From contig NZ_WTYO01000001.1 of the NCBI RefSeq assembly GCF_009827515.1, positions 663,501 through 727,500 on the forward strand: a stretch of 64,000 bases of DNA, given 5' to 3'. The stretch is from Pelagerythrobacter marinus (GTDB taxonomy: Bacteria > Pseudomonadota > Alphaproteobacteria > Sphingomonadales > Sphingomonadaceae). Position 1 is the stretch's first letter. Every line of letters starts with the position of its first letter. A model generated the notes under the pieces. The model was not told the DNA's origin and did no database searches. It saw nothing but the letters and a program-made list of their open reading frames with translations. Both the position numbers and the translations under genes were made by a program. Shown one piece after another: positions 46,958 through 56,666 of the stretch.

Positions 46958-49897
46958 ATGGCACTTACCCAGATTTCCGTCCGCGGCGCGCGCGAGCATA
47001 ACCTCAAGGGCATCGATATCGATCTGCCGCGCGACAGCCTGATCGTGATCACCGGCCTTTCCGGCTCGGGCAAGTCGAGCCTCGCCTTCGACACGATCTA
47101 CGCCGAGGGGCAGCGGCGCTACGTCGAATCGCTCAGCGCCTATGCGCGCCAGTTCCTCGAGATGATGCAGAAGCCCGATGTCGAGCATATCGACGGGCTC
47201 TCACCCGCGATCTCGATCGAGCAGAAGACCACCAGCCGCAACCCACGCTCCACCGTCGCCACCGTTACCGAGATCTACGACTACATGCGCCTTCTGTGGG
47301 CGCGCGTGGGCGTGCCCTATTCGCCCGCCACCGGCCTGCCGATCGAGGCGCAGACCGTCTCCAACATGGTGGACCGGGTCATGGACTTGCCCCAGGGCAC
47401 GCGGCTCTACCTGCTCGCGCCGGTGGTGCGCGGGCGCAAGGGCGAATACCGCAAGGAACTGGCCGAATGGCAGAAGGCGGGCTTCACCCGCGTGCGGATC
47501 GACGGCGAACTCTACGCGATCGAGGACGCGCCCGCGCTCGACAAGAAGTTCAAGCACGACATCGAGGTCGTGGTCGACCGGCTCGCGGTGAAGGCGGGCA
47601 TCGAGACCCGCCTCGCCGACAGCTTCGAAACCGCGCTCAAGCTCGCCGAAGGGCTCGCCTATGTCGATCTCGCCGATGGCGCGGTGCCCGGGCGCGAGGG
47701 CGAGGGGGACACCGCCGGCGGCGCGATGAAGGGCGCGGGGATTCCCGCCAACCGCATCGTCTTTTCGGAGAAGTTCTCCTGCCCGGTCAGCGGCTTTACG
47801 CTCGAGGAGGTCGAACCGCGGCTGTTCTCCTTCAACGCGCCGCAGGGCGCCTGCCCGACCTGCGACGGCATCGGCGAGAAGCAGCTGTTCGACCCGCGGC
47901 TGGTGGTCCCCAACGAGGCGCTCAGCCTCAAGAAGGGCGCGGTGGTGCCCTGGGCGAAGAGCAACCCGCCGTCGCCCTATTACATGCAGGTGCTCGCCAG
48001 CCTCGCGAAGGAATACGAGTTCGACCTGACCACCCCGTGGCAGGAGTTCGACCAGGAAATCCGCGACATCATCCTGTTCGGCACCAGGGGCCGCGCAATC
48101 CCGCTCACCTTCAAGGACGGGCGCAAGCAATATACCGTCAACAAGCCGTTCGAGGGCGTGATCGGCAATCTCAACCGCCGCATGCTCCAGACCGAGAGCG
48201 CGTGGATGCGCGAGGAGCTGGCCAAGTTCCAGACCGCGCAGCCGTGTGAGACCTGCGGCGGCAAGCGGCTCAACCCCAAGGCGCTCAGCGTCAAGATCCC
48301 CGGCCCCGCGGGCCCGACCGACATCGCCACCCCCACGCAGATGAGCGTCGCCGATGCCAAGGCGTGGTTCCTCGGGCTCGACGATCACCTGACCGAGCAG
48401 CAGGCGCAGATCGCGAAGGCCATCCTCAAGGAAATCAACGAGCGGCTGGGCTTCCTCGACAATGTCGGGCTCGACTATCTCAACCTCGACCGCACCAGTG
48501 GCACGCTATCGGGGGGCGAGAGCCAGCGCATCCGCCTCGCCAGCCAGATCGGCAGCGGGCTGTCGGGCGTGCTCTACGTGCTCGACGAACCCAGCATCGG
48601 CCTGCACCAGCGCGACAACGACCGGCTGCTCGAAACGCTGAAGCGCCTGCGCGATCTCGGCAACACCGTGATCGTGGTCGAGCACGACGAGGACGCGATC
48701 CGCGCCGCCGATTACGTGGTCGATCTCGGCCCCGGCGCTGGCGTCCACGGGGGCGAGGTGGTCGCCGAAGGCACGCTGAAGCAGGTGCTGAAGAACAGGA
48801 AATCGCTCACCGCCGCCTATCTCACCGGCCGCCGCGAGATCGCGGTCCCGGCCACGCGGCGCAAGGGCAACGGGCACAAGCTCACCGTCCACGGCGCGCG
48901 CGCGAACAACCTGCGCGACGTCACCGCCTCGATCCCGCTGGGCACCTTCACCTGCGTCACCGGCGTCTCGGGCTCGGGCAAGTCCAGCTTCACCATCGAC
49001 ACGCTCTACGCCTCCGCCGCGCGCGAATTGAACGGCGCGCGCATCGTCGCGGGCGCGCACGACAAGGTTACCGGGCTCGAATATTGCGACAAGGTGATCG
49101 AGATCGACCAGTCGCCCATCGGCCGCACCCCGCGCTCCAACCCGGCCACCTACACCGGCGCCTTCACCCAGATCCGCGACTGGTTCGCGGGCCTCCCCGA
49201 AAGCCAGGCGCGCGGCTACAAGCCCGGGCGCTTCAGCTTCAACGTCAAGGGCGGCCGCTGCGAGGCGTGCCAGGGCGACGGCCTCATCAAGATCGAGATG
49301 CACTTCCTGCCCGACGTCTACGTCACCTGCGAACAATGCGACGGCAAGCGCTACAACCGCGAAACGCTGGAGGTGAAGTTCAAGGGGCACTCGATCGCCG
49401 ACGTGCTCGACATGACGATCGAGGATGCGGAAGAATTCTTCAAGGCGGTCCCGCCGATCCGCGACAAGATGCATATGCTGAACGAGGTCGGCCTCGGCTA
49501 CGTCAAGGTCGGCCAGCAGGCGACCACGCTGTCGGGCGGCGAGGCGCAGCGCGTCAAGCTTGCCAAGGAACTCGCCAAGCGCAGCACCGGGCAGACGCTC
49601 TACATCCTCGACGAGCCGACCACGGGCCTCCATTTCGAGGACGTCCGCAAGCTCCTCGAAGTGCTCCACCGGCTGGTCGACCAGGGGAACTCGGTCGTGG
49701 TGATCGAGCACAACCTCGACGTGATCAAGACCGCGGACCATGTGCTCGACCTGGGGCCGGGCGGGGGCGTGCGCGGGGGTGAGGTCGTGGCGGAGGGGAC
49801 GCCGGAGGAGGTGGCTGCGGTCGAGGGGAGTTACACGGGGCAGTATCTGCGTCCGATGCTGGATCGCGCAACCCGGAACGAGCCTGCCCCGGTGTAG
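46958..49897 (+). CDS. uvrA: excinuclease ABC subunit A
   Basis: UvrA recognises bulky DNA damage and loads UvrB. ATG 46958 gives [20 protein letters not shown], the family start; AGGAA lies 11 bases upstream. The 979 residues contain two ABC ATPase halves (GLSGSGKSS at 33-41 and GVSGSGKSS in the second), two LSGGE signatures and CxxC zinc modules ([26 protein letters not shown]). A LexA box overlaps its leader, so SOS induction is expected. Confidence 0.97.
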   Translation: MALTQISVRGAREHNLKGIDIDLPRDSLIVITGLSGSGKSSLAFDTIYAEGQRRYVESLSAYARQFLEMMQKPDVEHIDGLSPAISIEQKTTSRNPRSTVATVTEIYDYMRLLWARVGVPYSPATGLPIEAQTVSNMVDRVMDLPQGTRLYLLAPVVRGRKGEYRKELAEWQKAGFTRVRIDGELYAIEDAPALDKKFKHDIEVVVDRLAVKAGIETRLADSFETALKLAEGLAYVDLADGAVPGREGEGDTAGGAMKGAGIPANRIVFSEKFSCPVSGFTLEEVEPRLFSFNAPQGACPTCDGIGEKQLFDPRLVVPNEALSLKKGAVVPWAKSNPPSPYYMQVLASLAKEYEFDLTTPWQEFDQEIRDIILFGTRGRAIPLTFKDGRKQYTVNKPFEGVIGNLNRRMLQTESAWMREELAKFQTAQPCETCGGKRLNPKALSVKIPGPAGPTDIATPTQMSVADAKAWFLGLDDHLTEQQAQIAKAILKEINERLGFLDNVGLDYLNLDRTSGTLSGGESQRIRLASQIGSGLSGVLYVLDEPSIGLHQRDNDRLLETLKRLRDLGNTVIVVEHDEDAIRAADYVVDLGPGAGVHGGEVVAEGTLKQVLKNRKSLTAAYLTGRREIAVPATRRKGNGHKLTVHGARANNLRDVTASIPLGTFTCVTGVSGSGKSSFTIDTLYASAARELNGARIVAGAHDKVTGLEYCDKVIEIDQSPIGRTPRSNPATYTGAFTQIRDWFAGLPESQARGYKPGRFSFNVKGGRCEACQGDGLIKIEMHFLPDVYVTCEQCDGKRYNRETLEVKFKGHSIADVLDMTIEDAEEFFKAVPPIRDKMHMLNEVGLGYVKVGQQATTLSGGEAQRVKLAKELAKRSTGQTLYILDEPTTGLHFEDVRKLLEVLHRLVDQGNSVVVIEHNLDVIKTADHVLDLGPGGGVRGGEVVAEGTPEEVAAVEGSYTGQYLRPMLDRATRNEPAPV

Positions 49898-50022
49898 GCT
49901 GGGGTCGGAGTAGATTGCCAAGGCGCTGGAGAGAGGTATTCAAAGCGACACCTCAAGCCGATGCTGGAGCAGCGGAGGGACGCGACGAAGTAATGCGAGA
50001 GCAGCGCAATACGTTACCTGAT

Positions 50023-51666
50023 TTACGATCGTGGAGGAAAGTGATGCCTGCCGTACCATGTGTCAGCTAGTTGCTCATCTAGGTGCATTATCACCCATGG
50101 TTGCGCGCGATAAGGCACAATAGTCAGGTAAGCCGCTAGTAGAGCTGGAAAAGGCTCAAATGCTTTTGCCAAGCTCCAATCGCTTAATCGCACGGCCTCT
50201 TCTATTTGTTCTAACCAAGTGCTGTCAAATATCTGTTGCCCGGAATTCTCGCCTTCTTTGGAATGCTGAGGCGAGAAAAAATCGTTGTCGGGCACCCGAA
50301 CAGACTCATGGAGGAGGTTGGAGTATACTCTCCAGAAATTCTTACATGTTTGCTTCCAGTTGCGTTTTGCTACCATTAAAAAAAGTGCTTTCGCGAAGTA
50401 AGATCGATTCAGCGCTATGTCGCGACTAATATCGCTTTTGTCTCCCACGATTCCTCCGGAAGTAAGGTAGAGGACTTCATCAAACCGATAGTATGGGGGG
50501 GAATTCGCAGCCAACGCGCTGTCTCGCCGACGCGCCGCCGAAATTACCGCTCCTAGCACCGAGATGAGAGCCAGATCGGGTTTACGCGTGGCATCCAGTT
50601 TTCGATATGCCCAGTATCGCACAATCATTGATGGTATGACGGCCTGACCCCAAAGGGTATTCGGGCCGAAGCTGTATTCTAGCAATTCTCTCAAGTAGGT
50701 TCGCTTCTCAGGGCTCAACTCCACGCCGAAGAGGACCAGGAACGCGCCTGCGTCAGCGATGAGGCGCCTTCTTTCGATCATAATGTCCACTTCGGCCAGC
50801 GGGTTCCGCTGTGCCCACATTAGCTTTGGATCGTAGTCAAGTTCAATCGCTTCAGATATTAAGCTGTTTGCATGCTCCGCCGCGACTTCTAGATACTCGG
50901 CAATCAAAACTGTGCCATCATCCCTGTCCGCAAGGGGGATACATCTAACTGCTGCGAGAACACTGATTAAAAACATAGAGTAGTGATCTTCGCTTTCGCG
51001 CCACGGCCTTTTTAGGATCTCCGAGAATAAGAGGCTAGCGGTAATGATCGCTCGCTTACGCGAGGCAGTCATCTTGTACGGGTCCTTCATGGCCTCCTCT
51101 ATCGAGGCTGATATAAGCTGGATGTCCGGTAGATCTCGCCCTTCATGGGTGTAGACCTTCAAGACACGGCTCATAGCTTCGGGAGAAGAGGGCCATACTT
51201 TCTCAATTTGAGGCGTAAAGCGATTTAAAAGGTTACCGCGAGACCAGTATTCGACCTTGCTTGCGGCAACTCCAGGTTCCCCGCAGTGCTTGGCTACATT
51301 CTCGAAAAGCACCATCGCCGCTTCGTCAATTTCGCCGTTCGTGCAAAAGACGAAAACATGTCTCTCGTTCTTGGTAGCCTGGTATGCGTCCGGTACGAAG
51401 CTAATCATACCCTCACGAAATTGCCCGAGCAGTGACTGGGCTTCCGACTTTGAAACACGCGTGCCCGGGTTCCCTTTTAACTGAATGGCATACAGGGTTC
51501 CATCTGGAGCGCGAGCGATTACATCCTTGCCAAACTCAAGAGCCGTGTGGCGCGTGTTGTGAAGAACGTCCCAACCTTCAGAAATCAGGAGCTGGACGAA
51601 GGCCGGCTGGTATTGCCTCTCAGACTGATTATCCAGCCAAGATTCGACGAGCTTGTTCGCGATCAT
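50023..51666 (-). CDS. Mrr-like nuclease-domain protein of a low-GC island
   Basis: The 547-residue protein is not a family I recognise as a whole. Residues 15-75 show a PD-(D/E)XK core of Mrr type: YQPAFVQLLISEGWDV, then FGKDVIARAPDG with Asp48, then YAIQLKGN with Gln62-x-Lys64. The remaining 390 or so residues look helical and match nothing I know. AAGG within the upstream gene gives a good RBS, and the two genes overlap by 38 bases. GC content (roughly 47%) is far below the flanks, a sign of transfer. A defence role is plausible but unproven. Confidence 0.7.
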   Translation of the reverse strand: MIANKLVESWLDNQSERQYQPAFVQLLISEGWDVLHNTRHTALEFGKDVIARAPDGTLYAIQLKGNPGTRVSKSEAQSLLGQFREGMISFVPDAYQATKNERHVFVFCTNGEIDEAAMVLFENVAKHCGEPGVAASKVEYWSRGNLLNRFTPQIEKVWPSSPEAMSRVLKVYTHEGRDLPDIQLISASIEEAMKDPYKMTASRKRAIITASLLFSEILKRPWRESEDHYSMFLISVLAAVRCIPLADRDDGTVLIAEYLEVAAEHANSLISEAIELDYDPKLMWAQRNPLAEVDIMIERRRLIADAGAFLVLFGVELSPEKRTYLRELLEYSFGPNTLWGQAVIPSMIVRYWAYRKLDATRKPDLALISVLGAVISAARRRDSALAANSPPYYRFDEVLYLTSGGIVGDKSDISRDIALNRSYFAKALFLMVAKRNWKQTCKNFWRVYSNLLHESVRVPDNDFFSPQHSKEGENSGQQIFDSTWLEQIEEAVRLSDWSLAKAFEPFPALLAAYLTIVPYRAQPWVIMHLDEQLADTWYGRHHFPPRS

Positions 51667-52258
51667 ATTCAGCCTTCTTTTCGCATACTATCATAGACAA
51701 GCGCCGTTTGTACTCTGCTTTTTCGTGAGCCGATTGATTTCTATGCCTCTCAGCCATCCGCTCTATCTGCTGAGGTGTCAGCAAAATTGAGGGCGCTTGC
51801 CACTTCCCATCAGCATCGAAGGAGTGGGACATTGTAGACAAGGCCTCAAGGAGGAGTTCTTCGGACAACGGTTTGCCTTCTCCACTTATCACATTGCCGG
51901 ATTTATCTGCACCTTCGCTGATGGCATCGATGATCTGCTTGGCAGTGCTTTGCGCAAGCTGTTGTGCCATTTCCCACAGTTTCTCGAGTACATCTTGATA
52001 TGAAAACTCATCGATGGGGGCGATACGTATTTCTACAGAGCCTTCATGCTTTTCAATTTTCGTCTTATCTGTCTCGCCGCTTTCTCTCACAATCTCGCTT
52101 GCGGAGCCTTCAAAAATGCAGTGTCTCGCGATATCGGCAACGATTGGCTCGATCTCACCGACCATCTTTCGCATGATGTCGATGTTCGATTTCTCTCTTG
52201 TTGAGACAATTTTTTGGAAAGCCGGCAGCATGCTGAGAGCATAGCCGCTTTCCGCCAT
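51629..52258 (-). CDS. unknown partner protein of the Mrr-like island
   Basis: The 209-residue product has no domain that I recognise. It contains a predicted amphipathic segment (DVLEKLWEMAQQLAQSTAKQ, about residues 89-108) and a highly charged C terminus (AEYKRRLSMIVCEKKAEYDR). It has no signal peptide. The start is uncertain: no Shine-Dalgarno sequence stands near ATG 52258, and ATG 52231 is an alternative. Low GC and the 38-base overlap with the nuclease gene indicate that both were acquired and are expressed together. Confidence 0.65.
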   Translation of the reverse strand: MAESGYALSMLPAFQKIVSTREKSNIDIMRKMVGEIEPIVADIARHCIFEGSASEIVRESGETDKTKIEKHEGSVEIRIAPIDEFSYQDVLEKLWEMAQQLAQSTAKQIIDAISEGADKSGNVISGEGKPLSEELLLEALSTMSHSFDADGKWQAPSILLTPQQIERMAERHRNQSAHEKAEYKRRLSMIVCEKKAEYDREQARRILAG

Positions 52259-52626
52259 TACAAGTCAGGCTGGTCTCCCTTTTCCACATCTTAGTGACCT
52301 GCTAAATTCTGACCTACACGCCTCTCACTTATACTAGATCCGTTCGCTGCCCCACAAGCAGACGAACCAATGCACAATCTTCCTTTAGACCCTCAAGCAC
52401 CGGGCGCGGGCCGGCTGCGCTTTGTCGCACGGGCTCAGATGCGCCGTCGCCCCCTGCCTCAAGTGCGCCTCGGTTACTTTTGACAGACTGGCGGTTCGGA
52501 GGCGCAGTGTCGGTACGCCCTCCGACCTTCACCCACCATCCACCCCAGCACCCCACAAACCATTTTCCTACAGCCCCCTGCATCGCATAAGTGGTTCGGT
52601 TCGTTCATCCATGCGGAGTCCGAACC
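52259..52626. other. intergenic boundary between the low-GC island and the HTH gene
   Basis: No gene is seen. The left 110 bases are low in GC and hold a promoter candidate for the island. GC content rises from about 52400 towards the HTH gene, so the right edge of the foreign DNA is probably between 52330 and 52480. No attachment-site duplication, tRNA or insertion sequence was recognised. Confidence 0.5.
52328..52357 (-). promoter_or_regulatory. candidate promoter of the two-gene island
   Basis: On the minus strand TTGTGG (52357-52352) and TATAAG (52333-52328) are 18 bases apart. The -10 is about 70 bases before the ATG at 52258. The match is moderate. Confidence 0.4.
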
Positions 52627-53706
52627 ATGATCCTCTCTCCCCTCGTTTGCGCTGAAACCCCGGGCCCGGGGGCGCCTGTGCCGGTCGGGGCGGCCGGTGG
52701 GGGCCGGCGCATGAACGCGCCCGCGACTATTCCCACGCCGAACCTGCCCGCGCTGATCGATGCGCTGCCGTCCGATTCCACGCGCGCGCCGCAGACCGAG
52801 TTCACCCGCGCGCGGCAGGTCGTGTTTCTCTCCGCGCTCGCGGCCAGCGGCTCGGCCCGGCGGGCGGCGAAGGCGGCCGGGGTCAGCCACCAGACCGCCT
52901 ATCGCATGCGCCGCGCCAGCGCCGAGTTCCGCCGCGCCTGGAACGCGGCGCTGCTCGCCGCGCGCGCCGCGGCCGAAGACGTGCTCGCCTGCCGCGCGCT
53001 CGAAGGGGTGGAGGAACAGGTGTTCTACCACGGCGAAGTCGTCGCCACCCGCCGCCGTTACGATTCGCGGCTGCTGCTGGCGCACCTCGCGCGGCTCGAC
53101 AAGCTGACCGAGGATGCCGCCACCTGCGCCTTCGCCGACGATTTCGAGGCCGCGCTCGACCGCTTCGCGCGCGGGGAGCCGCAGCCGGAACCGCAACCGG
53201 AGCCGCAGCCGGACCCCCGGGCCGAACCCGCCGGCGCCGCGCCCGCCGCAACGCCGCGCGAAGGGGGCGGAATTTCATCTCCAGGACAGTGTAACAGGCG
53301 GTCCATGTCTCGACCCGGAACCCCGGACGAGGGGGAGGGGCACGCGGCCGATCAGGCGGGCGACGGCGTGCCTGGCGGGGACGGGGCGGCCCGGCCGCCG
53401 GGCGCGCCGCCGCCGGGGCGCAGCCTGCCGCCCGGATACGACGCGTGGGAGCCGGACATGGACGATCCCGACCACTGGCGCGGCGGGGTCTACATCCCGC
53501 CGCTCTCCCGCCTGCTCAACGCGATGGAGGCCGAACGCCCGCCCGGCGCGCCGCTGCCGCACCAGCTGGCCCGGCGCGGGTTCGACACCGACGCGGTCGA
53601 GGCCGAGCAGGTCGCCGCCTTCGAGGCGGGGGTGGAGCGCTGGTGGCTGGTCGTCCCGCCGGAAGAGGGGGAGGACCCGGAGGCCTGGCACTTCGCGGAG
53701 GACTAG
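52627..53706 (+). CDS. helix-turn-helix protein of unknown role
   Basis: ATG 52627 has GGAG 8 bases upstream and gives 359 residues; ATG 52711 (MNAPATIPTP) is an alternative. Residues about 60-155 hold a helix-turn-helix of the type found in terminase small subunits and transposase-like proteins (SGSARRAAKAAGVSHQTAYR). A Pro/Glu repeat (EPQPEPQPEPQP) and a Gly/Pro-rich linker follow, then a C-terminal part with GYDAWEPDMDDPDHW. Unlike the adjacent island, its GC content is high. Function is unknown. Confidence 0.6.
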   Translation: MILSPLVCAETPGPGAPVPVGAAGGGRRMNAPATIPTPNLPALIDALPSDSTRAPQTEFTRARQVVFLSALAASGSARRAAKAAGVSHQTAYRMRRASAEFRRAWNAALLAARAAAEDVLACRALEGVEEQVFYHGEVVATRRRYDSRLLLAHLARLDKLTEDAATCAFADDFEAALDRFARGEPQPEPQPEPQPDPRAEPAGAAPAATPREGGGISSPGQCNRRSMSRPGTPDEGEGHAADQAGDGVPGGDGAARPPGAPPPGRSLPPGYDAWEPDMDDPDHWRGGVYIPPLSRLLNAMEAERPPGAPLPHQLARRGFDTDAVEAEQVAAFEAGVERWWLVVPPEEGEDPEAWHFAED

Positions 53707-54006
53707 CGCCCGGCGGTGGGCGAGGGCGCGGGGAAGGCGCGGCGGGAGCCGTCGCAGCATTGGCACGGCTGGCCGATTGGGGCGGACCCGGCGCGGCGGG
53801 GCATCATTGGGGCGGGAGAGGCGGCGCGCGGCCTTCGACTCCCTCTCCCCCCTCTCCCGAGGTTCCGCGCGCCCCCTCGGTCCCTCTCAGGACCGGGCGC
53901 GCCCGCCGAAACCACCGAGGGCGGGCGCGCCCCTCCCGGGCCCCGCGCGCGGCAGGCGGCGGGGGCCGTCGGTATGTGCCGACAGGATGCGCGGTGGCAG
54001 GGGTGC
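53707..54006. other. convergent intergenic region with a long hairpin
   Basis: A perfect 13-bp GC-only inverted repeat (53895-53907 with 53920-53932, 12-base loop) lies between the convergent HTH and RlpA genes. It lacks a T run on either side but is in the place for a shared terminator. Nothing else is seen in these 300 bases. Confidence 0.5.
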
Positions 54007-54561
54007 TCAGTCGAGCAGGACCATCTCGACCCGGCCATGCCCGCGGCGGACAAGGCCGAGCTCGCCCGCGGCGGCGCGCGAGAGGTCGATCGTGCGGCCC
54101 TTGTGAAACGGCCCGCGGTCGTTGATCCGCACGACGACCGACTTGCCGTTGCGCGGGTTGGTCACCTTGACCCGGCTGCCGAAGGGCAGGGTGCGGTGCG
54201 CGGCGGTCATCAGGCCGGGATCGAAGATCTCCCCGCTCGCGGTCGGGCGGCCGGCAAAGCGGCGGCCGTAATAGGATGCCACCCCGGCGCCGAGCGGCTT
54301 GCCCGCCGGCTCGACCTCCACCGGCGGATCGATCGCGGCGATGTCCACCGCGCCGACGCTGGGCGCGGCCAGGGTGCGCGGCGCGGGCAGGTGGGCGAAG
54401 CTCGCCTCGAACTCGCCCCCGGTCGCGGCGCTGGCGGCGGTGACGGCAGGGCCGGTGTCGGCCAGCGCGGGGCCGCCCGCGGGCGCGGTCAGCATCAGCG
54501 CGGCGGCCAGCCCGGCGAGCTTGCGCGCGGGGATGCGGCGGTATGGTCTGGTCCCGTCCAT
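54007..54561 (-). CDS. rlpA: RlpA-type septal-ring lytic transglycosylase family protein
   Basis: The 184-residue protein has an N-terminal signal-like segment ([20 protein letters not shown]) and a C-terminal double-psi beta-barrel: [37 protein letters not shown] and [19 protein letters not shown]. This is the RlpA catalytic domain, which in some bacteria cleaves denuded glycan. No SPOR domain or lipobox is present, so septal targeting by SPOR is not expected. Confidence 0.87.
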   Translation of the reverse strand: MDGTRPYRRIPARKLAGLAAALMLTAPAGGPALADTGPAVTAASAATGGEFEASFAHLPAPRTLAAPSVGAVDIAAIDPPVEVEPAGKPLGAGVASYYGRRFAGRPTASGEIFDPGLMTAAHRTLPFGSRVKVTNPRNGKSVVVRINDRGPFHKGRTIDLSRAAAGELGLVRRGHGRVEMVLLD

Positions 54562-55346
54562 GACGGTTCCCCCTATACCCGCTGCCGACGCCGGCCGGGA
54601 CCACCTGGCCGTCCGCCTGCCCCGAAAGGCGTTCGGCTCGTCGCGCCCGGGGGAACGGTCAACCGCGATCCCGGCCCGGCGAATCGGGTGTCGCGGCGGG
54701 CATGAGGGGGGGGAGGGAGGAGCGAATGCCGGAACGGGGCGGGCGTGAAAATGGGGCCGGCATCGCTGCCGACCCCACTCTCACCGATGCGTGGTCTTCC
54801 GTCGTGGCGGACCAGTCGGGAAGCGCTTGGCGCCCGGTGTTTTCGCAAGCTATCCGGCGAACCGGACCGCCGCGTCTGTCACCGGCGCTCGCACCGGCAT
54901 CCGGTTCCGTCGGGGGCGGGTCGGGCCCGGGGGCCTTCGCGCGCCTTCCGGCGGTTCCGCAGCCGGTCGATCGCGAATGGCCGGTTGTCTTAAGCGGCCT
55001 TGCGCGGCTTGCACCGTGCAGGGCCTCGACACCCGGCCGGATCGTCCGGCCCGTGACGGCAATGCTTTCGCGTTCCTCTCAAGCGGTGCCCTTGCATCCG
55101 GCCGAAGCCTTCTGCAGGTGTCCCTCGAAGACCGCGCGGACAGATGCCGCCACGTCGAACGAGTGCAAGAAACTTCAGTGTTTTCAGGCTGTTAGGCCAT
55201 CAAACGCGAGGCTTTCTGCGCCCTTTCGATGGTTCGAGATTGCGCCGCGAAAGCGAGTCGCGCAAGCGCGCAAGCCCCGGGTTATCCACTATGCCCGGAT
55301 TTCGCTGTGGACAGGGGTGGCTATGTCCACCGCTTGTCGCAAGATG
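54562..55346. other. 785-base gene-free region between rlpA and argG
   Basis: This is the longest gap without a gene. Several open frames cross it but none has an RBS or recognisable protein. Two DnaA-box-like 9-mers in opposite orientation lie at 55282-55290 (TTATCCACT) and 55306-55314 (TGTGGACAG). The upstream part is GC-rich with no visible AT-rich promoter. No tRNA or known structured RNA was recognised. Confidence 0.4.
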
Positions 55347-56561
55347 CTAGCGGTCGCGCTTCGCCAGGAGCTTCAGCCGCAGCGCGTTGAGCTTGATGAA
55401 GCCCTGCGCATCGGCCTGGTCGTAGGCGCCGGCGTCGTCCTCGAACGTGACGTGCGCTTCGGAATAGAGCGAATGGGGCGACTTGCGCCCGACCACGGCG
55501 GCCTGGCCCTTGTAGAGCTTCAGCCGCACCGTGCCGCTGACCTTCTCCTGGCTGAGGTCGATCGCGGCCTGGAGCATCTCGCGTTCGGGGCTGAACCAAA
55601 AGCCGTTGTAGATCAGCTCCGCGTACTTGGGCATCAACTCGTCCTTGAGATGCGCCGCGCCGCCGTCGAGCGTGATCTGTTCGATGCCGCGATGGGCGCG
55701 GGCGTAGATCTCGCCGCCGGGGGTCTCGTACATCCCGCGGCTCTTCATGCCGACGAAGCGGTTCTCGACCAGGTCCAGCCGGCCGATGCCGTGCCGGCGC
55801 CCGCGGTCGTTCAGCGCCGCGAGCAGTGTCGCCGGGCTCATTGCCTCGCCGTTGAGCGCGATGCCGTCACCCTTCTCGAAGTCGATCGTGACGTATTCGG
55901 GGGTATCGGGCGCGTCCTCCGGGTGGTCGGTGCGCGAATAGACGTAGTCGGGCGTCTCCTCCCACGGGTCTTCGAGCACTTTGCCTTCGGACGAGGTGTG
56001 GAGGAGGTTGGCGTCGGTCGAGAACGGGCTTTCGCCGCGCTTGTCGGTCGGCACCTGGATCTGGTGCTTCTCTGCCCAGGCGATCAGGGCAGTGCGGCTG
56101 TTGAGGTCCCACTCGCGCCACGGCGCGATCACCTTGATGTCGGGATCGAGCGCATAGGCGGACAGTTCGAAGCGCACCTGATCGTTGCCCTTGCCGGTCG
56201 CCCCGTGCGCGATCGCATCGGCCCCGGTCTCGCGGGCGATCTCCACCAGGCGCTTCGAGATCAGCGGCCGGGCGATGCTGGTGCCGAGCAGGTAATCGCC
56301 CTCGTAGCGGGCATTGGCGCGCATCATCGGGAAGACGAAGTCGCGCACGAACTCCTCGCGCAGGTCCTCGATGAAGATGTGCTTGTCGGGGATGCCCATC
56401 GCCCGCGCCTTGGCACGCGCGGGCTCGATCTCCTCGCCCTGGCCGAGGTCGGCGGTGAAGGTCACGACCTCGAGGCCGCGTTCCACTTCCAGCCACTTGG
56501 CGATCACGCTGGTATCGAGGCCGCCCGAATAGGCGAGGACGACACGTTTCACATCGGACAT
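55347..56561 (-). CDS. argG: argininosuccinate synthase
   Basis: ArgG joins citrulline and aspartate with ATP in arginine synthesis. The 404 residues include the ATP pyrophosphatase loop AYSGGLDTS (10-18), the GNDQVRFE segment and [13 protein letters not shown]. The length is that of the common 400-residue bacterial type. It has no arg neighbour; a fatty-acid cyclopropane synthase-like gene lies upstream on the same strand. Confidence 0.97.
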   Translation of the reverse strand: MSDVKRVVLAYSGGLDTSVIAKWLEVERGLEVVTFTADLGQGEEIEPARAKARAMGIPDKHIFIEDLREEFVRDFVFPMMRANARYEGDYLLGTSIARPLISKRLVEIARETGADAIAHGATGKGNDQVRFELSAYALDPDIKVIAPWREWDLNSRTALIAWAEKHQIQVPTDKRGESPFSTDANLLHTSSEGKVLEDPWEETPDYVYSRTDHPEDAPDTPEYVTIDFEKGDGIALNGEAMSPATLLAALNDRGRRHGIGRLDLVENRFVGMKSRGMYETPGGEIYARAHRGIEQITLDGGAAHLKDELMPKYAELIYNGFWFSPEREMLQAAIDLSQEKVSGTVRLKLYKGQAAVVGRKSPHSLYSEAHVTFEDDAGAYDQADAQGFIKLNALRLKLLAKRDR

Positions 56562-56666
56562 TACGCTAGCACTCCGTCAATCGGCGGGGCCGGTATCAGG
56601 GCGCGCGCAAGGGGGCAACGGGGAAGGTGTTGTCGCGCATCAACAGCGGCTTGGCCGGGCGGGGCG

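Noticed and set aside
53173-53219. Pro-Glu repeat as a tandem DNA repeat element or CRISPR-like array
   Set aside because: It is a short coding repeat inside the HTH protein; no spacer-repeat pattern is present, and no CRISPR array was seen anywhere in the window.
55282-55314. Chromosomal origin of replication
   Set aside because: Only two DnaA-like 9-mers are present, one of them with two mismatches, with no AT-rich unwinding region and none of the usual origin genes nearby.
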